A DNA stretch of 64,000 nucleotides from Ferruginibacter sp. (lineage in GTDB: Bacteria > Bacteroidota > Bacteroidia > Chitinophagales > Chitinophagaceae). The first letter of the stretch is position 1. The number at the start of each line of letters is the position of its first letter. The notes beneath the pieces were generated by a model. The model was not told the origin of the DNA, searched no databases, and saw only the letters and a list, made by a program, of their open reading frames with translations. Where the stretch lies: positions 1 through 64,000 of the forward strand of contig JAHBTN010000010.1 of NCBI GenBank assembly GCA_019638575.1, written 5' to 3'. Shown piece after piece: positions 45,947-55,907 of this stretch. The translations under genes were made by a program, and so were the position numbers.

Positions 45947-46588
45947 TTAATCAAAATTAATATCCGATATGATATGATTGGCAATGGCATATCGTGTAAG
46001 TTCCGAATTGTTTGTAAGGCCAAGTTTTGCAAGTATATGATGGCGGTGAGTGCTAACAGTGGTTAATGCTAGTGAAAGGTTTTCGGCAATTTGAGAACTT
46101 GTTTTACCCATTGCCAACAGGTGAAAAATTTCAAACTCACGATTGCTTAGTAATTCATGAGGTTTTTTAACTTCATCAAATTGATGTAAAAGTTTTTCGG
46201 CCACTTCGGGTGTTATGTATTTACGGCCCAGTTGTATTCTTTGTATAGCAGTAATTAATTCATAAGGTGCCGTGTTTTTATTAAGATAGCCCGAAGCGCC
46301 AGCTTTTAATGCCCTAACTGCATAAATTTCATCTGTGTAAATACTTAAAATTAAAACCGGTAGTGTTGGTTTAAGCAATTTTATTTGTTCAAGCGCCTGC
46401 AAACCGTTGCGGCCAGGCATTTCCAGGTCTGTTATTACCAAATCAAAATCATGCTTCTGTATTTCTTTTACCAGGCTATCGCCATCGGCAGTTTCGGTAA
46501 CCTCTATCCCAGGGTACTCATCTTTTAATATCTGGATAAGCCCAAGCCTGATAAAACCATGGTCATCTGCAATAATTATTTTTTTCAT
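45947..46588 (-). CDS. NarL/LuxR-type response regulator
   Basis: The 213-aa protein has a receiver (KIIIADDHGFIRLGL, DLVITDLEMPGRNG, LSIYTDE, GYLNKN) and a LuxR helix-turn-helix (LLSNREFEIFHLLAMGKTSSQIAENLSLALTTVSTHRHHILAKL). It starts 17 bases after the histidine kinase gene and is its likely partner. Confidence 0.93.
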   Translation of the reverse strand: MKKIIIADDHGFIRLGLIQILKDEYPGIEVTETADGDSLVKEIQKHDFDLVITDLEMPGRNGLQALEQIKLLKPTLPVLILSIYTDEIYAVRALKAGASGYLNKNTAPYELITAIQRIQLGRKYITPEVAEKLLHQFDEVKKPHELLSNREFEIFHLLAMGKTSSQIAENLSLALTTVSTHRHHILAKLGLTNNSELTRYAIANHIISDINFD

Positions 46589-46605
46589 TTTTTTGCAGTT
46601 ATATT

Positions 46606-48432
46606 TTACTTCATTAAAGGTAGTACTACTTTAATAGTGGTTCCTTTACCTATAATTGATTTAATATTGAAAATACCTTCCAGCACAGAAACCCTTTCCT
46701 GTATTCCCATAAGGCCAAATGAATCATTATTCTCCAAAACTAATAGGTCAAAGCCAATACCATCATCTTCAATTAATGCGGTTACATTTTTTCTTCCTTT
46801 TTTAATTGTTAAAAATACAGATTTAGCTTTTGCATATTTGGCAATGTTGGTAAGCGATTCCTGTGTTATACGATATAAACAGGTGATTGCATCTTTTGAC
46901 AGGCCTGTATAATTTTTGCATAATGAATGGTTTACAGGGATGCCTGTATTGGATGTAAATTGCAGCACTAAATGTTCAATAGCATCGTGCAGGCCATATT
47001 CATCAAGTATACTTGGTTTTAGTTCATGTAAAATGCGCCTTACCGAAACATTGCTGCCATCAAGCAGTGTAATGATATTGCTGATTTTTTGTTTTAGTAT
47101 TACTTCTTCTCCAGGTATTTTTTTATCTATCCAGGCTACATCCATTTTTATGGCTGTAAGTTGCTGGCCAAGTTCATCATGTATCTCCCTTCCAATGCGG
47201 CGGCGTTCTTCTTCCCGTATGCGTTGCAGGTGATGAGTTAACTGCTGCAATTTTTTATTATGATTTTCAATTTGCCGCTGTACTTTTTTCTTTTGGGTGA
47301 TGTCGTAAATGAACGAAGCCTTAAGCGGCCCGTCAATACCCTGCATGATGGACTGGCTTACTTCAACTTCTATGATGTCGTTGTTTTTTTTACGATGTTT
47401 TGTTTCATAACGCACAGGTTTGTTTGAGTACGCTTTGTGTTTTTTACCACTGTTTATTTCAATGCTGTAAAGATTTTTTTTTAATAACGCTGCTTTGCTA
47501 TACCCGGTTAACTTAAGGTACCCGGGATTTACTTGCAGGATGTTTCCTTTTGCATCTGATAAAATGAAACCTGCAAGTGCAGTATTGATGGTTTGTTCGT
47601 AACGCTGCAGTAATAGCTGTTTTTCGGCATTGGCATTTTTTTGTTCGGTAATATCAATTGCCGTTGCAAATATGTTTTGCAGTATTCCATTGTTGTCTTT
47701 AGTAATTTCTGTTTTAAACAAAACATTACGTATCATGCCCGAAGGCTGTATAATCCTTAATTCAACCTCCTTTTTTCCCTTTGTTTTTAAATTGTGAATC
47801 AATTTATCCATCATTTTTAAATCATCATGATGAATTAAATTTCTTATGCCATTGATTGTATGAGAAAATGTATGAGCCTTTACACCAAATATCCTGTATA
47901 AACCATCAGAGATGTTTAAGGTTTTACTTTGCAGGTTATAAAAACCCTGGCCCATATTACCAATCTTTTCGGCACGTAAAAGCCTTTGTTCGTTTTCAAG
48001 CAAAAGTTGACGGTATTTTTTGTTTTCAGTTATGTTTTTTAAAAACACAAGCATATCTCCATTTGATAAAAAGCTTGCATTCATTTGCACATCAATCAGT
48101 TTGTCTCCTTTTATTCTTAATGATTCTTCCAATAAAAATGACTTACTCTTGTTTTTCTTTTTAATATCAAATTTTCTTTCTTTATTATTTACACCGGGAA
48201 AAAGCTGGCTAAGGTTTAATTTTAAAAGCTTGTTTTTGGTAAAGCCTGTTAATTTCATCATTCCTTTATTTACCATAATTAATTTGCCCAAAGAATTACT
48301 GATGAAAATAGCATTAGGTGATTGGCTGAGTATGGAGCGGTAATTTATATCATGTGTAATGCCAGTATCGTTAATAGCATTTTTTGAGATAGTACTTTTC
48401 TTCACATTATGATATAATTTAGAAAAATGCAT
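46606..48432 (-). CDS. PAS-domain histidine kinase (HisKA_3 type)
   Basis: The 608-aa cytoplasmic kinase has three PAS-like units. The first (about 28-90) has SILSQSPNAIFISNSLGKLIMVN. The second (about 150-255) includes a PAC segment. The third (about 285-390) has TINTALAGFILSDAKGNILQVN. A coiled coil leads to the HisKA_3 phospho-acceptor REIHDELGQQLTAIKMDVAWI (about 415), and the ATPase domain has NIAKYAKAKS and IEDDGIGFD. There is no membrane helix, so it senses an intracellular signal. Confidence 0.92.
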   Translation of the reverse strand: MHFSKLYHNVKKSTISKNAINDTGITHDINYRSILSQSPNAIFISNSLGKLIMVNKGMMKLTGFTKNKLLKLNLSQLFPGVNNKERKFDIKKKNKSKSFLLEESLRIKGDKLIDVQMNASFLSNGDMLVFLKNITENKKYRQLLLENEQRLLRAEKIGNMGQGFYNLQSKTLNISDGLYRIFGVKAHTFSHTINGIRNLIHHDDLKMMDKLIHNLKTKGKKEVELRIIQPSGMIRNVLFKTEITKDNNGILQNIFATAIDITEQKNANAEKQLLLQRYEQTINTALAGFILSDAKGNILQVNPGYLKLTGYSKAALLKKNLYSIEINSGKKHKAYSNKPVRYETKHRKKNNDIIEVEVSQSIMQGIDGPLKASFIYDITQKKKVQRQIENHNKKLQQLTHHLQRIREEERRRIGREIHDELGQQLTAIKMDVAWIDKKIPGEEVILKQKISNIITLLDGSNVSVRRILHELKPSILDEYGLHDAIEHLVLQFTSNTGIPVNHSLCKNYTGLSKDAITCLYRITQESLTNIAKYAKAKSVFLTIKKGRKNVTALIEDDGIGFDLLVLENNDSFGLMGIQERVSVLEGIFNIKSIIGKGTTIKVVLPLMK

Positions 48433-48623
48433 TTACCGGTTTATAAATTAAATATTAAGTAAAAGTTCACTAACCTTTATTCAACTTAACTTTCAAAAGC
48501 AATACTGTATATCAACTGCCAATTAAATTACACTTTTTTTTATATTAAATAATAATCTGTAATCAAACTTTTAAATTTTAATGTAATTTGATAGCACTTT
48601 TTACACCCAAAACTTTAAACCTG

Positions 48624-51350
48624 ATGAAAAGAGTATTCAATATACTGTTGATCAACTGTCTTTTTATATTTTCAGTTAATTCACAAACAATTCCCACACC
48701 TAAAGAGCATTTTGGTTTTAATATTGGTGATGATTACCAGCTTGCCAACTTTACACAAACCGAAGCTTATGTTAAGAAACTGGCGGCTTCATCTGATAGG
48801 GCAAAATATACTGTGATTGGAAAAACAGAAGAAGGCCGAGACCAGTTTATGCTGATTATAACATCGCCTGCCAATCAAAAAAAACTTGAACACTACAAAG
48901 AAATTTCACAAAAACTTGCCACTGCGGAAATTGGTTTAAATGAGGCGCAACAACTTGTTAAAGAGGGAAAAGCTGTTGTGTGGATTGACGGAGGATTACA
49001 TGCAACTGAAACTGTGGGTATTCATCAGCTAATTGAAACAGCCTACCAGTTAGTGAGCAGGAACGATGATGAAACACTTCGGATTTTGGATGATGTAATT
49101 ATATTAATGACACATGCCAACCCCGACGGGCAGGAACTTGTGAGCAATTGGTACATGCGGGAGCCTAAGCCTGAAAAAAGATCATTATCAAACCTTCCCA
49201 GGCTATATGAAAAATATGCAGGCCATGATAATAATCGTGATTTTTTTATGCTTAACCTTAAAGAAACACAAAACATGGGTAGGATATTGTTTGTGGATTG
49301 GATTCCACAAATCATGTACAACCATCATCAAAGCGGGCCTGCAGGCTCTGTTGTAGCCGGTGCACCATACAGAGATCCTTTCAATTATGTTTTTGATCCT
49401 TTGATAATAACCGGCCTTGATGCAATGGGCGCAGCTATGCAAAACCGGTTGAATGCTGAAGGTAAGCCTGGCTATACAAGTAAATCGGGTTCGGTTTTTT
49501 CTACCTGGTATAATGGAGGTTTACGTACAACCACTTATTTTCATAACATGATTGGATTGCTTACCGAAATTATTGGTAGCCCTAACCCGTCAAATGTTCC
49601 ATTAGTTACATCAAGATTAATACCCAATGCGGCCACACCCAATCCTGTTACACCGCAGAAATGGAATTTCAGAAAATCGATTGACTATTCTGTTTCATTA
49701 AACTATGCCGTTTTAAATTATGCTGCACGTAACAGGGATGAACTGCTGATGAACATTTACCGCATGGGAAAAAACTCTATTGAAAAAGGCAATAAAGATA
49801 CCTGGAGTTTAACGCCATCAAAGATTGAAACAATTAAAGACCTTTACCAGGACTCAATTAAAAAATCAAACAGTAATGCAGGCAACAACCGCAACAGTAA
49901 CAATATCCCGGTAAGATTTTATGATAGTGTAATGCACAACCCTTCTTATAAAGATGCATGGGGGTATATCATCCCATCCAACCAACCCGATTTTGCAACT
50001 GCTGTTGAATTTTTAAATGCATTAATAAAAACCGGTATCAGTGTTCAAAAAGCAACATCAGAATTTACCGTTGCCGGAAAAAAATATCCTGCCAACTCTT
50101 ACATAGTAAAAACAAAACAGGCTTTCAGGCCTCATGTGCTTGATATGTTTGAGCCGCAGGATCATCCAAACGATTTTCAATATCCGGGCGGGCCACCGGT
50201 GCCACCTTATGATGCAGCAGGGTGGACACTAGCTTACCAGATGGGTGTACAGTTTGACCGTATTATGGAAGATTTTAACGGGCCGTTTGTTAAAAACCCA
50301 GTTGGTAAAATTATTGAGATAGAAAAAGCAGGTTTTAAAAAATCGGCAACAGGTTATGTTTTAGATGCAAGGGCAAATCAATCGTACAAACTAGTAAACG
50401 ATTTGATAAAAAATGAGGTAGAGGTATATAGGATTACAACAGCAAGCAATGATGCAAAATACAGCAATGGCTCATTTTATGTGCCTGCCAGTTCAAAAAA
50501 TAAGATAGATGAAATAGCCGCCGTAAGTACTGTTGAATTTATACCGGTAACACAAAAACCCAATGCTATAACAAAGATTGGTAAAGCCAGGATTGCATTG
50601 TGGGATACTTATGGAGGCTCTATGTCATCTGGTTGGGTGCGTTGGATATTGGAGCGGTTTAATTATTCGTTTGATGTAATTTATCCTAAGCAAATTGATT
50701 TGGGCAACCTAAATGCAAAATATGATGTAATCATTTTTGTTGATGGCGCCATACCTGCAGTTAATAGAAGTGCTAACAGGAATGGTAACAGGCCAATTGA
50801 AAATATACCTGAAGAGTTTAAAAAAATGACGGGAAACATCACGGCAGAAAAATCGATTCCGGAATTAAAAAAATTTTTAGAACAGGGAGGCCATATAGTT
50901 ACAATAGGAAGTAGCACAAACCTGGCTTACCAATTGCAATTGCCCGTAAGCAATGCCATGGTTGAAATTGTAAATGATGAAGAAAAGCCATTGCCACGTG
51001 AAAAATATTATACACCAGGAAGTATTGTACAGGCGATGATAAATACTGATGAAACAGCAACTGCCGGTTTAAATACCAAGACAGATTTTTATTTTAACAA
51101 CAGCCCTGTTTTTAAATTAGATGTAGATGCCGTTTATAAAGGTAAGCTAAAACCATTGGCCTGGTTTGGTACCGAAAAGGTTTTGCGAAGTGGCTGGAGT
51201 TGGGGAGAATCATATTTAAAAAACGGCATCATAGCATTTGAAGCATCAATAGGAAAAGGTAAATTATTTGCATTTGGCCCCGAGATAACTTTTAGGGCAC
51301 AATCGTGGGGAACATTTAAATTGCTGTTTAACCAATTGTATAAGCAGTGA
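48624..51350 (+). CDS. Exported M14-family zinc carboxypeptidase-like protein
   Basis: I chose the ATG at 48624, which gives a standard signal peptide (MKRVFNILLINCLFIFSVNSQ). The TTG at 48588 would put 12 extra residues before it. The M14 domain (about 25-400) has the zinc pair in GGLHATETVG, the N-R pair in GHDNNRDFF, the third ligand in MYNHHQSGP and the general-base Glu in LLTEIIGSP. The remaining 500 residues include a flavodoxin/GATase-like end (ALWDTYGGSMSSGWVRWILE, VTIGSSTNLAYQL). It probably trims peptides in the periplasm or outside the cell. Confidence 0.88.
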   Translation: MKRVFNILLINCLFIFSVNSQTIPTPKEHFGFNIGDDYQLANFTQTEAYVKKLAASSDRAKYTVIGKTEEGRDQFMLIITSPANQKKLEHYKEISQKLATAEIGLNEAQQLVKEGKAVVWIDGGLHATETVGIHQLIETAYQLVSRNDDETLRILDDVIILMTHANPDGQELVSNWYMREPKPEKRSLSNLPRLYEKYAGHDNNRDFFMLNLKETQNMGRILFVDWIPQIMYNHHQSGPAGSVVAGAPYRDPFNYVFDPLIITGLDAMGAAMQNRLNAEGKPGYTSKSGSVFSTWYNGGLRTTTYFHNMIGLLTEIIGSPNPSNVPLVTSRLIPNAATPNPVTPQKWNFRKSIDYSVSLNYAVLNYAARNRDELLMNIYRMGKNSIEKGNKDTWSLTPSKIETIKDLYQDSIKKSNSNAGNNRNSNNIPVRFYDSVMHNPSYKDAWGYIIPSNQPDFATAVEFLNALIKTGISVQKATSEFTVAGKKYPANSYIVKTKQAFRPHVLDMFEPQDHPNDFQYPGGPPVPPYDAAGWTLAYQMGVQFDRIMEDFNGPFVKNPVGKIIEIEKAGFKKSATGYVLDARANQSYKLVNDLIKNEVEVYRITTASNDAKYSNGSFYVPASSKNKIDEIAAVSTVEFIPVTQKPNAITKIGKARIALWDTYGGSMSSGWVRWILERFNYSFDVIYPKQIDLGNLNAKYDVIIFVDGAIPAVNRSANRNGNRPIENIPEEFKKMTGNITAEKSIPELKKFLEQGGHIVTIGSSTNLAYQLQLPVSNAMVEIVNDEEKPLPREKYYTPGSIVQAMINTDETATAGLNTKTDFYFNNSPVFKLDVDAVYKGKLKPLAWFGTEKVLRSGWSWGESYLKNGIIAFEASIGKGKLFAFGPEITFRAQSWGTFKLLFNQLYKQ

Positions 51351-51742
51351 TTTGTGAATTTTAAAAATGCACTTGTATGCAGCATAACGTCATGCAATAG
51401 CATTAGATGTATTTATTTTGAAAAAGAAAATGATGTTCCGTTATAACCTTTGGCAATTCCTGAAGGCATATAAGTGTTTAAATAATGTAGTATACTGGCC
51501 TGTTCTTATATAATGCTTTTTGAATCCTGGTTAAGATTAGCAAAAAAAATCATCCTGATAAAACCTGCAATAGCATTTCAAATAGTTTCAATTAAGAATT
51601 CAAATCCAATCATGAGTCAAAAACTACATGTGACTCATATATTTTGCCAATTACATAATATGTTAGGGAAAAAGAGTGAGTCTGGTTTAGTTTTACTTTG
51701 ATTAACTGGCAACATTGGAGTAATGCTTTAATCACCAGGTAT
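51351..51742. other. Non-coding spacer
   Basis: A 392-base AT-rich gap lies between the M14 gene and the S41-like lipoprotein gene. A 62-codon frame at 51513-51701 has no recognisable features and I do not call it. I see no terminator with a good stem or RNA gene. Confidence 0.55.
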
Positions 51743-52957
51743 ATGAAAATGCTGAAATTTTTTCTAATCATTTTAATTACAGGGTATACTATGTCCTGCA
51801 ATTCGCAAACATCTTCTGGCAAAGGAGGATTGATTGGTGATGCAGAAGAATATAGAAATACCATTTCATCACGCCACAAAAATCCATTTACGAAAATTTC
51901 CAGGGAAAAATTCAATCAAAAAATTGATTCACTGATTGCAATTACACCACAATTAAGCAAGGAAAAATTTATCGTGGGATTATTTAAAATCAATTCGCAA
52001 ATAGAAGATGAACACACCATTTTATTTCCCGAAAATGAAGTGGAATTGCCTTTCAGATTTGAATTGTTTGATGAAGGAATGACGATAGTAGCTTCCGACA
52101 GCGCAAACCAGTCATTTTTATTGAATCGCATTGTGTCAATAAATAATACACCATGGACCAGGATAGATTCATTATATAGAACATTAATCAAAAGAGATAA
52201 TCCATCTTATTTCAAATTTTTTGAAGCTTATTATTTTAACAATGTGGAGCTACTGAAAGGACTGGATATTGTCAATAATACCAGCGGCATTCCGTTTCAG
52301 TTTTTATCTCCTGCGGGAGATACAATTAGTGCGGAAATAAATGCTATTCGTAAAACGCCAAATGAAATCTGGATTTATGCCAACCCATACAAAAACCTTT
52401 TAGCCTACACAAAGAAGAACAATTACTGGTATCAATATGATGAAAAGAGCAAAATTCTTTATTTTAATTACCGGCATTGCAGTGAAGACGATAATGAATC
52501 ATTCAGGAGCTTTAATAAAAGACTATTTCAAACTATTGAATCGGCTAAACCCGAAAAACTGATTCTGGATTTCAGATTTAATGGTGGAGGGAGTTCCAGG
52601 ATTTTGAATCCGTTCATAGAAAAAATTCAAAAATCTTATTTGAATGATAGTGACCGTTTTTTTATTCTCATTGGGAGGAAAGTGATTTCTTCTGCATTGA
52701 TGAATGTAATTGATCTGAAGAAGACAACCAAGGCTGTTTTTATTGGTGAATCTACCTGTGGCAACATCAACCATTTCGGAGAATTAAAATCGTTTGAACT
52801 CCTCAATTCAAAAATCAGAGTAACCTACTCAACAAAATTTTGGAAAAACTGGGCAGGCCATGATGGATCTTTTCATCCTGATATTGAAACGGGCAATAAA
52901 TTATCCGACTTTATCAATTCTTATGATAAAGCGCTTGAGACAGCATTACAAAAATGA
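51743..52957 (+). CDS. S41-like peptidase lipoprotein
   Basis: The ATG at 51743 gives a lipoprotein signal (LKFFLIILITGYTMSC, lipobox Cys near residue 19). The C-terminal half resembles S41/tail-specific proteases: KILYFNYRHCSEDD, KLILDFRFNGGGSSRILNPF, then the Ser region GRKVISSALMNVIDL and AVFIGESTCGNINHFGE. The Ser-Ser pair corresponds to the catalytic Ser. No PDZ domain is clear. It is probably anchored to the outer membrane. The peptidase assignment is family-level. Confidence 0.8.
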   Translation: MKMLKFFLIILITGYTMSCNSQTSSGKGGLIGDAEEYRNTISSRHKNPFTKISREKFNQKIDSLIAITPQLSKEKFIVGLFKINSQIEDEHTILFPENEVELPFRFELFDEGMTIVASDSANQSFLLNRIVSINNTPWTRIDSLYRTLIKRDNPSYFKFFEAYYFNNVELLKGLDIVNNTSGIPFQFLSPAGDTISAEINAIRKTPNEIWIYANPYKNLLAYTKKNNYWYQYDEKSKILYFNYRHCSEDDNESFRSFNKRLFQTIESAKPEKLILDFRFNGGGSSRILNPFIEKIQKSYLNDSDRFFILIGRKVISSALMNVIDLKKTTKAVFIGESTCGNINHFGELKSFELLNSKIRVTYSTKFWKNWAGHDGSFHPDIETGNKLSDFINSYDKALETALQK

Positions 52958-53012
52958 TTGCTTATTTCTTGTTCTGAAAGATTGTGGAGTTTTCTATCCC
53001 TTCAGAAAAATA

Positions 53013-53107
53013 ACTTAGTGAATCTTAGCGCCTTCCTGGTGATTCCAATTTATTTATTATATAAGGCACGAATCAACACAAGGATAAACTTAGTGCTTCT
53101 TCGTGCC
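53013..53107. repeat. Degenerate palindromic intergenic repeat
   Basis: It contains CTTAGTGAATCTTAGCGCC and a pair of inverted 8-base arms, GGCACGAA (53065-53072) and TTCGTGCC (53100-53107). These match the pattern of the elements at 55681-55838. It lies between two convergent genes. Confidence 0.65.
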
Positions 53108-53150
53108 CCGGATTGTGTAAAATATAATAGTTTATTTTTCTTTCTCTACA

Positions 53151-54479
53151 TTATTGCTTTACAATTTTAATAGTTTGTTGTTGTTGGCCATTAGTAACAC
53201 GCAATAAATATACTCCGTTGCTTAGCGTTGCCATGTTGATTACCTGGCTGGTTGTTGTTAAAGATTGCCGCAGCATCTCCTTACCTTCCATATTGCAAAT
53301 GGTAATATAGGCCGATGGGGCAATAGCAGTAGAAGTACTTATTTGTAATTTATCTGTAACCGGGTTGGGGAAAGCGGTTACTTTAAATCCATCATTACCG
53401 GTTATGTAAACAGATTCAATTCTTGAATAAGTGTTCTCATTATTTACATCTGTCATTTTAAGGCGGTAATAATTTCTGCCATTGAAAGGATGTTCATTAG
53501 TGTAGTTGTATGAGGATGGTGTTCCTTTTGCATTCATAAAAGCAATGTCAGTAAAATGAATTCCATCTTTGCTTCTTTGCAAAACCATTTTATCGGTAAT
53601 TTCTTCAGTACCTGTTTGCCAGTTGAGAAATACTTTATTCCCATTTGCCACCGCATTAAAATTTAAAAGCCTGATAGCAGTAACGGAACCTTTGGTAAAT
53701 GATACAAAATTGGTAAGGCTCCAATCATCTAAACTTCTGATAAATAATGTATGAACCCCGTCACTCAAAGCTGATGTATTTGCTGCGAATGAAACATTCG
53801 CTAAATCAACACCCGGAGTAATTGGTATGATGGTTCCGTTTCCGAATCCCGGGTCAGTATCAAAAAAATATTCTGCATACGTTATATTTCCCGGAGCAGC
53901 AGGTGCATCGGGATAACTAAAATCCGCACTCACCAAAAAGGGAACAACATTGCTTAAACTCCATACACCATTACTGTTTTTACTTCTTATCACTAAATAA
54001 TGTGTTGAATTGCTCAACCCGGTTGTGTTTGCCGAAAAATAAATATTGGGAATATTTTGCCCGGGTGTTATTGCAATAGAAGTTCCGTTACCCATGCCGG
54101 GGTCGGTATCTATAAAATATTCTGCTGCTACAATATTTGTGATTGCAGATGGAGGCGTAGCATAACCTGGATTATGATCTACTAAAAATTCATTGATGTT
54201 TGTAAGACTCCACTTGCCGTCAATGCCTTTTGTACGTAAGCCATAGCGATGAATACCATTACTTAATCCGGTTGTATTTAGTGCGGCCACGGCATTAGAA
54301 ATATCAGTGGCGGCTGTTACACTGATAGCTGTTGCATTACCAATTCCCGGATCGGTATCAATCCAATACTCTGCGGCTACAATATTTACCAATGCCGGAG
54401 GCGCAGGTGGATAATTAGGATCCTGTGCGTAGGTACTAACGAAACCAAGCAACAGTATGATGCTGAAAATTGCTTTCAT
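53151..54479 (-). CDS. T9SS-sorted protein with three D-T-D-P-G repeats
   Basis: The 442-aa protein has a signal peptide (MKAIFSIILLLGFVSTYAQ). Three repeats of about 85 residues follow, each with AEYxxDTDPGxGNxTxIxIT: VAAEYWIDTDPGIGN, VAAEYFIDTDPGMGN and TYAEYFFDTDPGFGN. A fibronectin-like module (about 265-360) has NFNAVANGNKVFLNWQTGTEEITDK. The T9SS type A sorting domain at the end has FKVTAFPNPVTDKLQIS ... LSNGVYLLRVTNGQQQQTIKIVKQ. It is exported by the type IX system. It is the second gene after the beta-helix gene, 40 bases apart. Confidence 0.88.
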   Translation of the reverse strand: MKAIFSIILLLGFVSTYAQDPNYPPAPPALVNIVAAEYWIDTDPGIGNATAISVTAATDISNAVAALNTTGLSNGIHRYGLRTKGIDGKWSLTNINEFLVDHNPGYATPPSAITNIVAAEYFIDTDPGMGNGTSIAITPGQNIPNIYFSANTTGLSNSTHYLVIRSKNSNGVWSLSNVVPFLVSADFSYPDAPAAPGNITYAEYFFDTDPGFGNGTIIPITPGVDLANVSFAANTSALSDGVHTLFIRSLDDWSLTNFVSFTKGSVTAIRLLNFNAVANGNKVFLNWQTGTEEITDKMVLQRSKDGIHFTDIAFMNAKGTPSSYNYTNEHPFNGRNYYRLKMTDVNNENTYSRIESVYITGNDGFKVTAFPNPVTDKLQISTSTAIAPSAYITICNMEGKEMLRQSLTTTSQVINMATLSNGVYLLRVTNGQQQQTIKIVKQ

Positions 54480-54519
54480 CTTTTTATATTTTCTTCCTGA
54501 ACTTTTCAGGAATGATGTA

Positions 54520-55590
54520 TTAATTATTGTTTCTGGTACTAAAAGTTACATTCATCGTGTTGGTACCCGAAGGAATGCTGGTAGGTGCTGTTAAGCTGTA
54601 AATTGTTGGTATGGCCGGGATGCCTGAGAGTTTGTAAGGATCGGTTGCACCAAACGCACCGCAATCAGGTGTTGTTACAGCACCAACTGTAACGCCTGCT
54701 GCAATGGCAGGAGAACCGGCTTTCAACATCATACGAGAATCTATACTTCCGGTTGTACCTCCTACATACACTGTTGAGATATCTACATTAATCTGGTTGT
54801 TAACTGCAGACGGCGGCAGGGTTTGGTTTTGCTGAAACAAATTGTTCTTGATATTACAATTGGTAAAATTTACCGGCGTGTTATTGTTTTGTGCAAAAAT
54901 ATTATTGGCAACATAACAGTTAGTAATAGACATTACATTTCCTATACCCGGAGATGCGAAACTATTGTTGCGGAAAATGTTATTGCTTCCACTAAGGTTA
55001 GTTAAGTTTGGTGATGCCCAGAATCCGACGAAAATATTATTCTCACAGGTGAAATCGGTCAGCGATCCTGAGTTGCACACCAGTGTGATACCATTAATGA
55101 AACATTTGCGAATGGTAAGCCCGCTATTGGTTGCATTGGGTACATAAAAATTATCTGCTATATCGCATTTCTCAAAAGTGATATTATTCCATGCATTGTC
55201 ACCATAGATTGTACCGCCGGCAAATACAATGCCTATAAACTTGCAGCCACTGCTACCTGTCACCAGGTTGATACTGCGTATAACAGAACTGTATTTATTA
55301 TACTGCAATCCCTCGTTGGCAGGATAGTTTACATCAGCAGGGTCTAAGAAGTAACCCGTGCCAATGATAGTAAGCTGCTTACTGATGTTGGCATCATAAT
55401 AGCTGGTAGCACTGCCCTCAATATAAAGCGTATCGCCGCTTACAACCGAAGCATTACTTACGGCTGTACTGAGCGTGGAGAAGTCTGCACTCGCTCCCAG
55501 GTTATTATTTACACGCCATACTTTAGCGCTGGCATTAAAGCATATTAATTGCAATAGAGCAATTGCCAGTAAGGAAAAATCTTTTTTCAT
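54520..55590 (-). CDS. Secreted right-handed beta-helix protein
   Basis: The 356-aa protein has a signal peptide ending near NASA. Residues about 60-290 are short repetitive Asn-rich turns (CKFIGIVFAGGTIYGDNAWNNITFEKCDI, NNIFRNNSFAS, NNIFAQNNNTPVNFTNCNIKNNLF) typical of parallel beta helices with pectate-lyase-like folds. No catalytic residues are recognised. There is no T9SS tail, so its route is uncertain. It is transcribed with the T9SS-sorted gene downstream. Confidence 0.8.
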   Translation of the reverse strand: MKKDFSLLAIALLQLICFNASAKVWRVNNNLGASADFSTLSTAVSNASVVSGDTLYIEGSATSYYDANISKQLTIIGTGYFLDPADVNYPANEGLQYNKYSSVIRSINLVTGSSGCKFIGIVFAGGTIYGDNAWNNITFEKCDIADNFYVPNATNSGLTIRKCFINGITLVCNSGSLTDFTCENNIFVGFWASPNLTNLSGSNNIFRNNSFASPGIGNVMSITNCYVANNIFAQNNNTPVNFTNCNIKNNLFQQNQTLPPSAVNNQINVDISTVYVGGTTGSIDSRMMLKAGSPAIAAGVTVGAVTTPDCGAFGATDPYKLSGIPAIPTIYSLTAPTSIPSGTNTMNVTFSTRNNN

Positions 55591-55650
55591 ATCAGAGATG
55601 TTTTATTGATTTAATAAGATGTAAAAGTAGAAGGAGTGTGAGGTATGGGC

Positions 55651-55867
55651 AATCATTAAAAAAGATGATTTTTTGTTTTCGCCACGAAGGCAGAAAGACA
55701 CAATGCAGCACGAAGAAAAAACCTTAGTGAACCTTTGCGGCTTAGCGGCTTCGTGGCATTTTCTTTTTCTTGCCACAAAGGCACAAAGCATCACAAAAAA
55801 AACTTGGAGAACCTTAGCGACTTAGCGTCTTCATGGCATACATACTAAAAATCATTAAAAAAGATGA
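55651..55867. repeat. Two tandem palindromic repeats bracketed by an 18-base direct repeat
   Basis: An 18-base direct repeat, AATCATTAAAAAAGATGA, occurs at 55651-55668 and 55850-55867. Between the copies lie two related units with inverted ends. Unit 1 has GCCACGAAG (55681-55689) and CTTCGTGGC (55749-55757). Unit 2 has GCCACAAAG (55772-55780) and CTTCATGGC (55829-55837). Each carries a shared CTTAGTGAACCTT-like or CTTGGAGAACCTT-like core. The surrounding 317-base gap has no gene. Confidence 0.85.
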
Positions 55868-55907
55868 GTACAAATATTTCACAATCTTTCTTTATTTGTA
55901 AACCCGA

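Noticed and set aside
51513-51701. 62-codon reading frame before the S41-like lipoprotein gene
   Set aside because: No signal, domain or conserved pattern, and it lies in AT-rich spacer sequence next to the real start.
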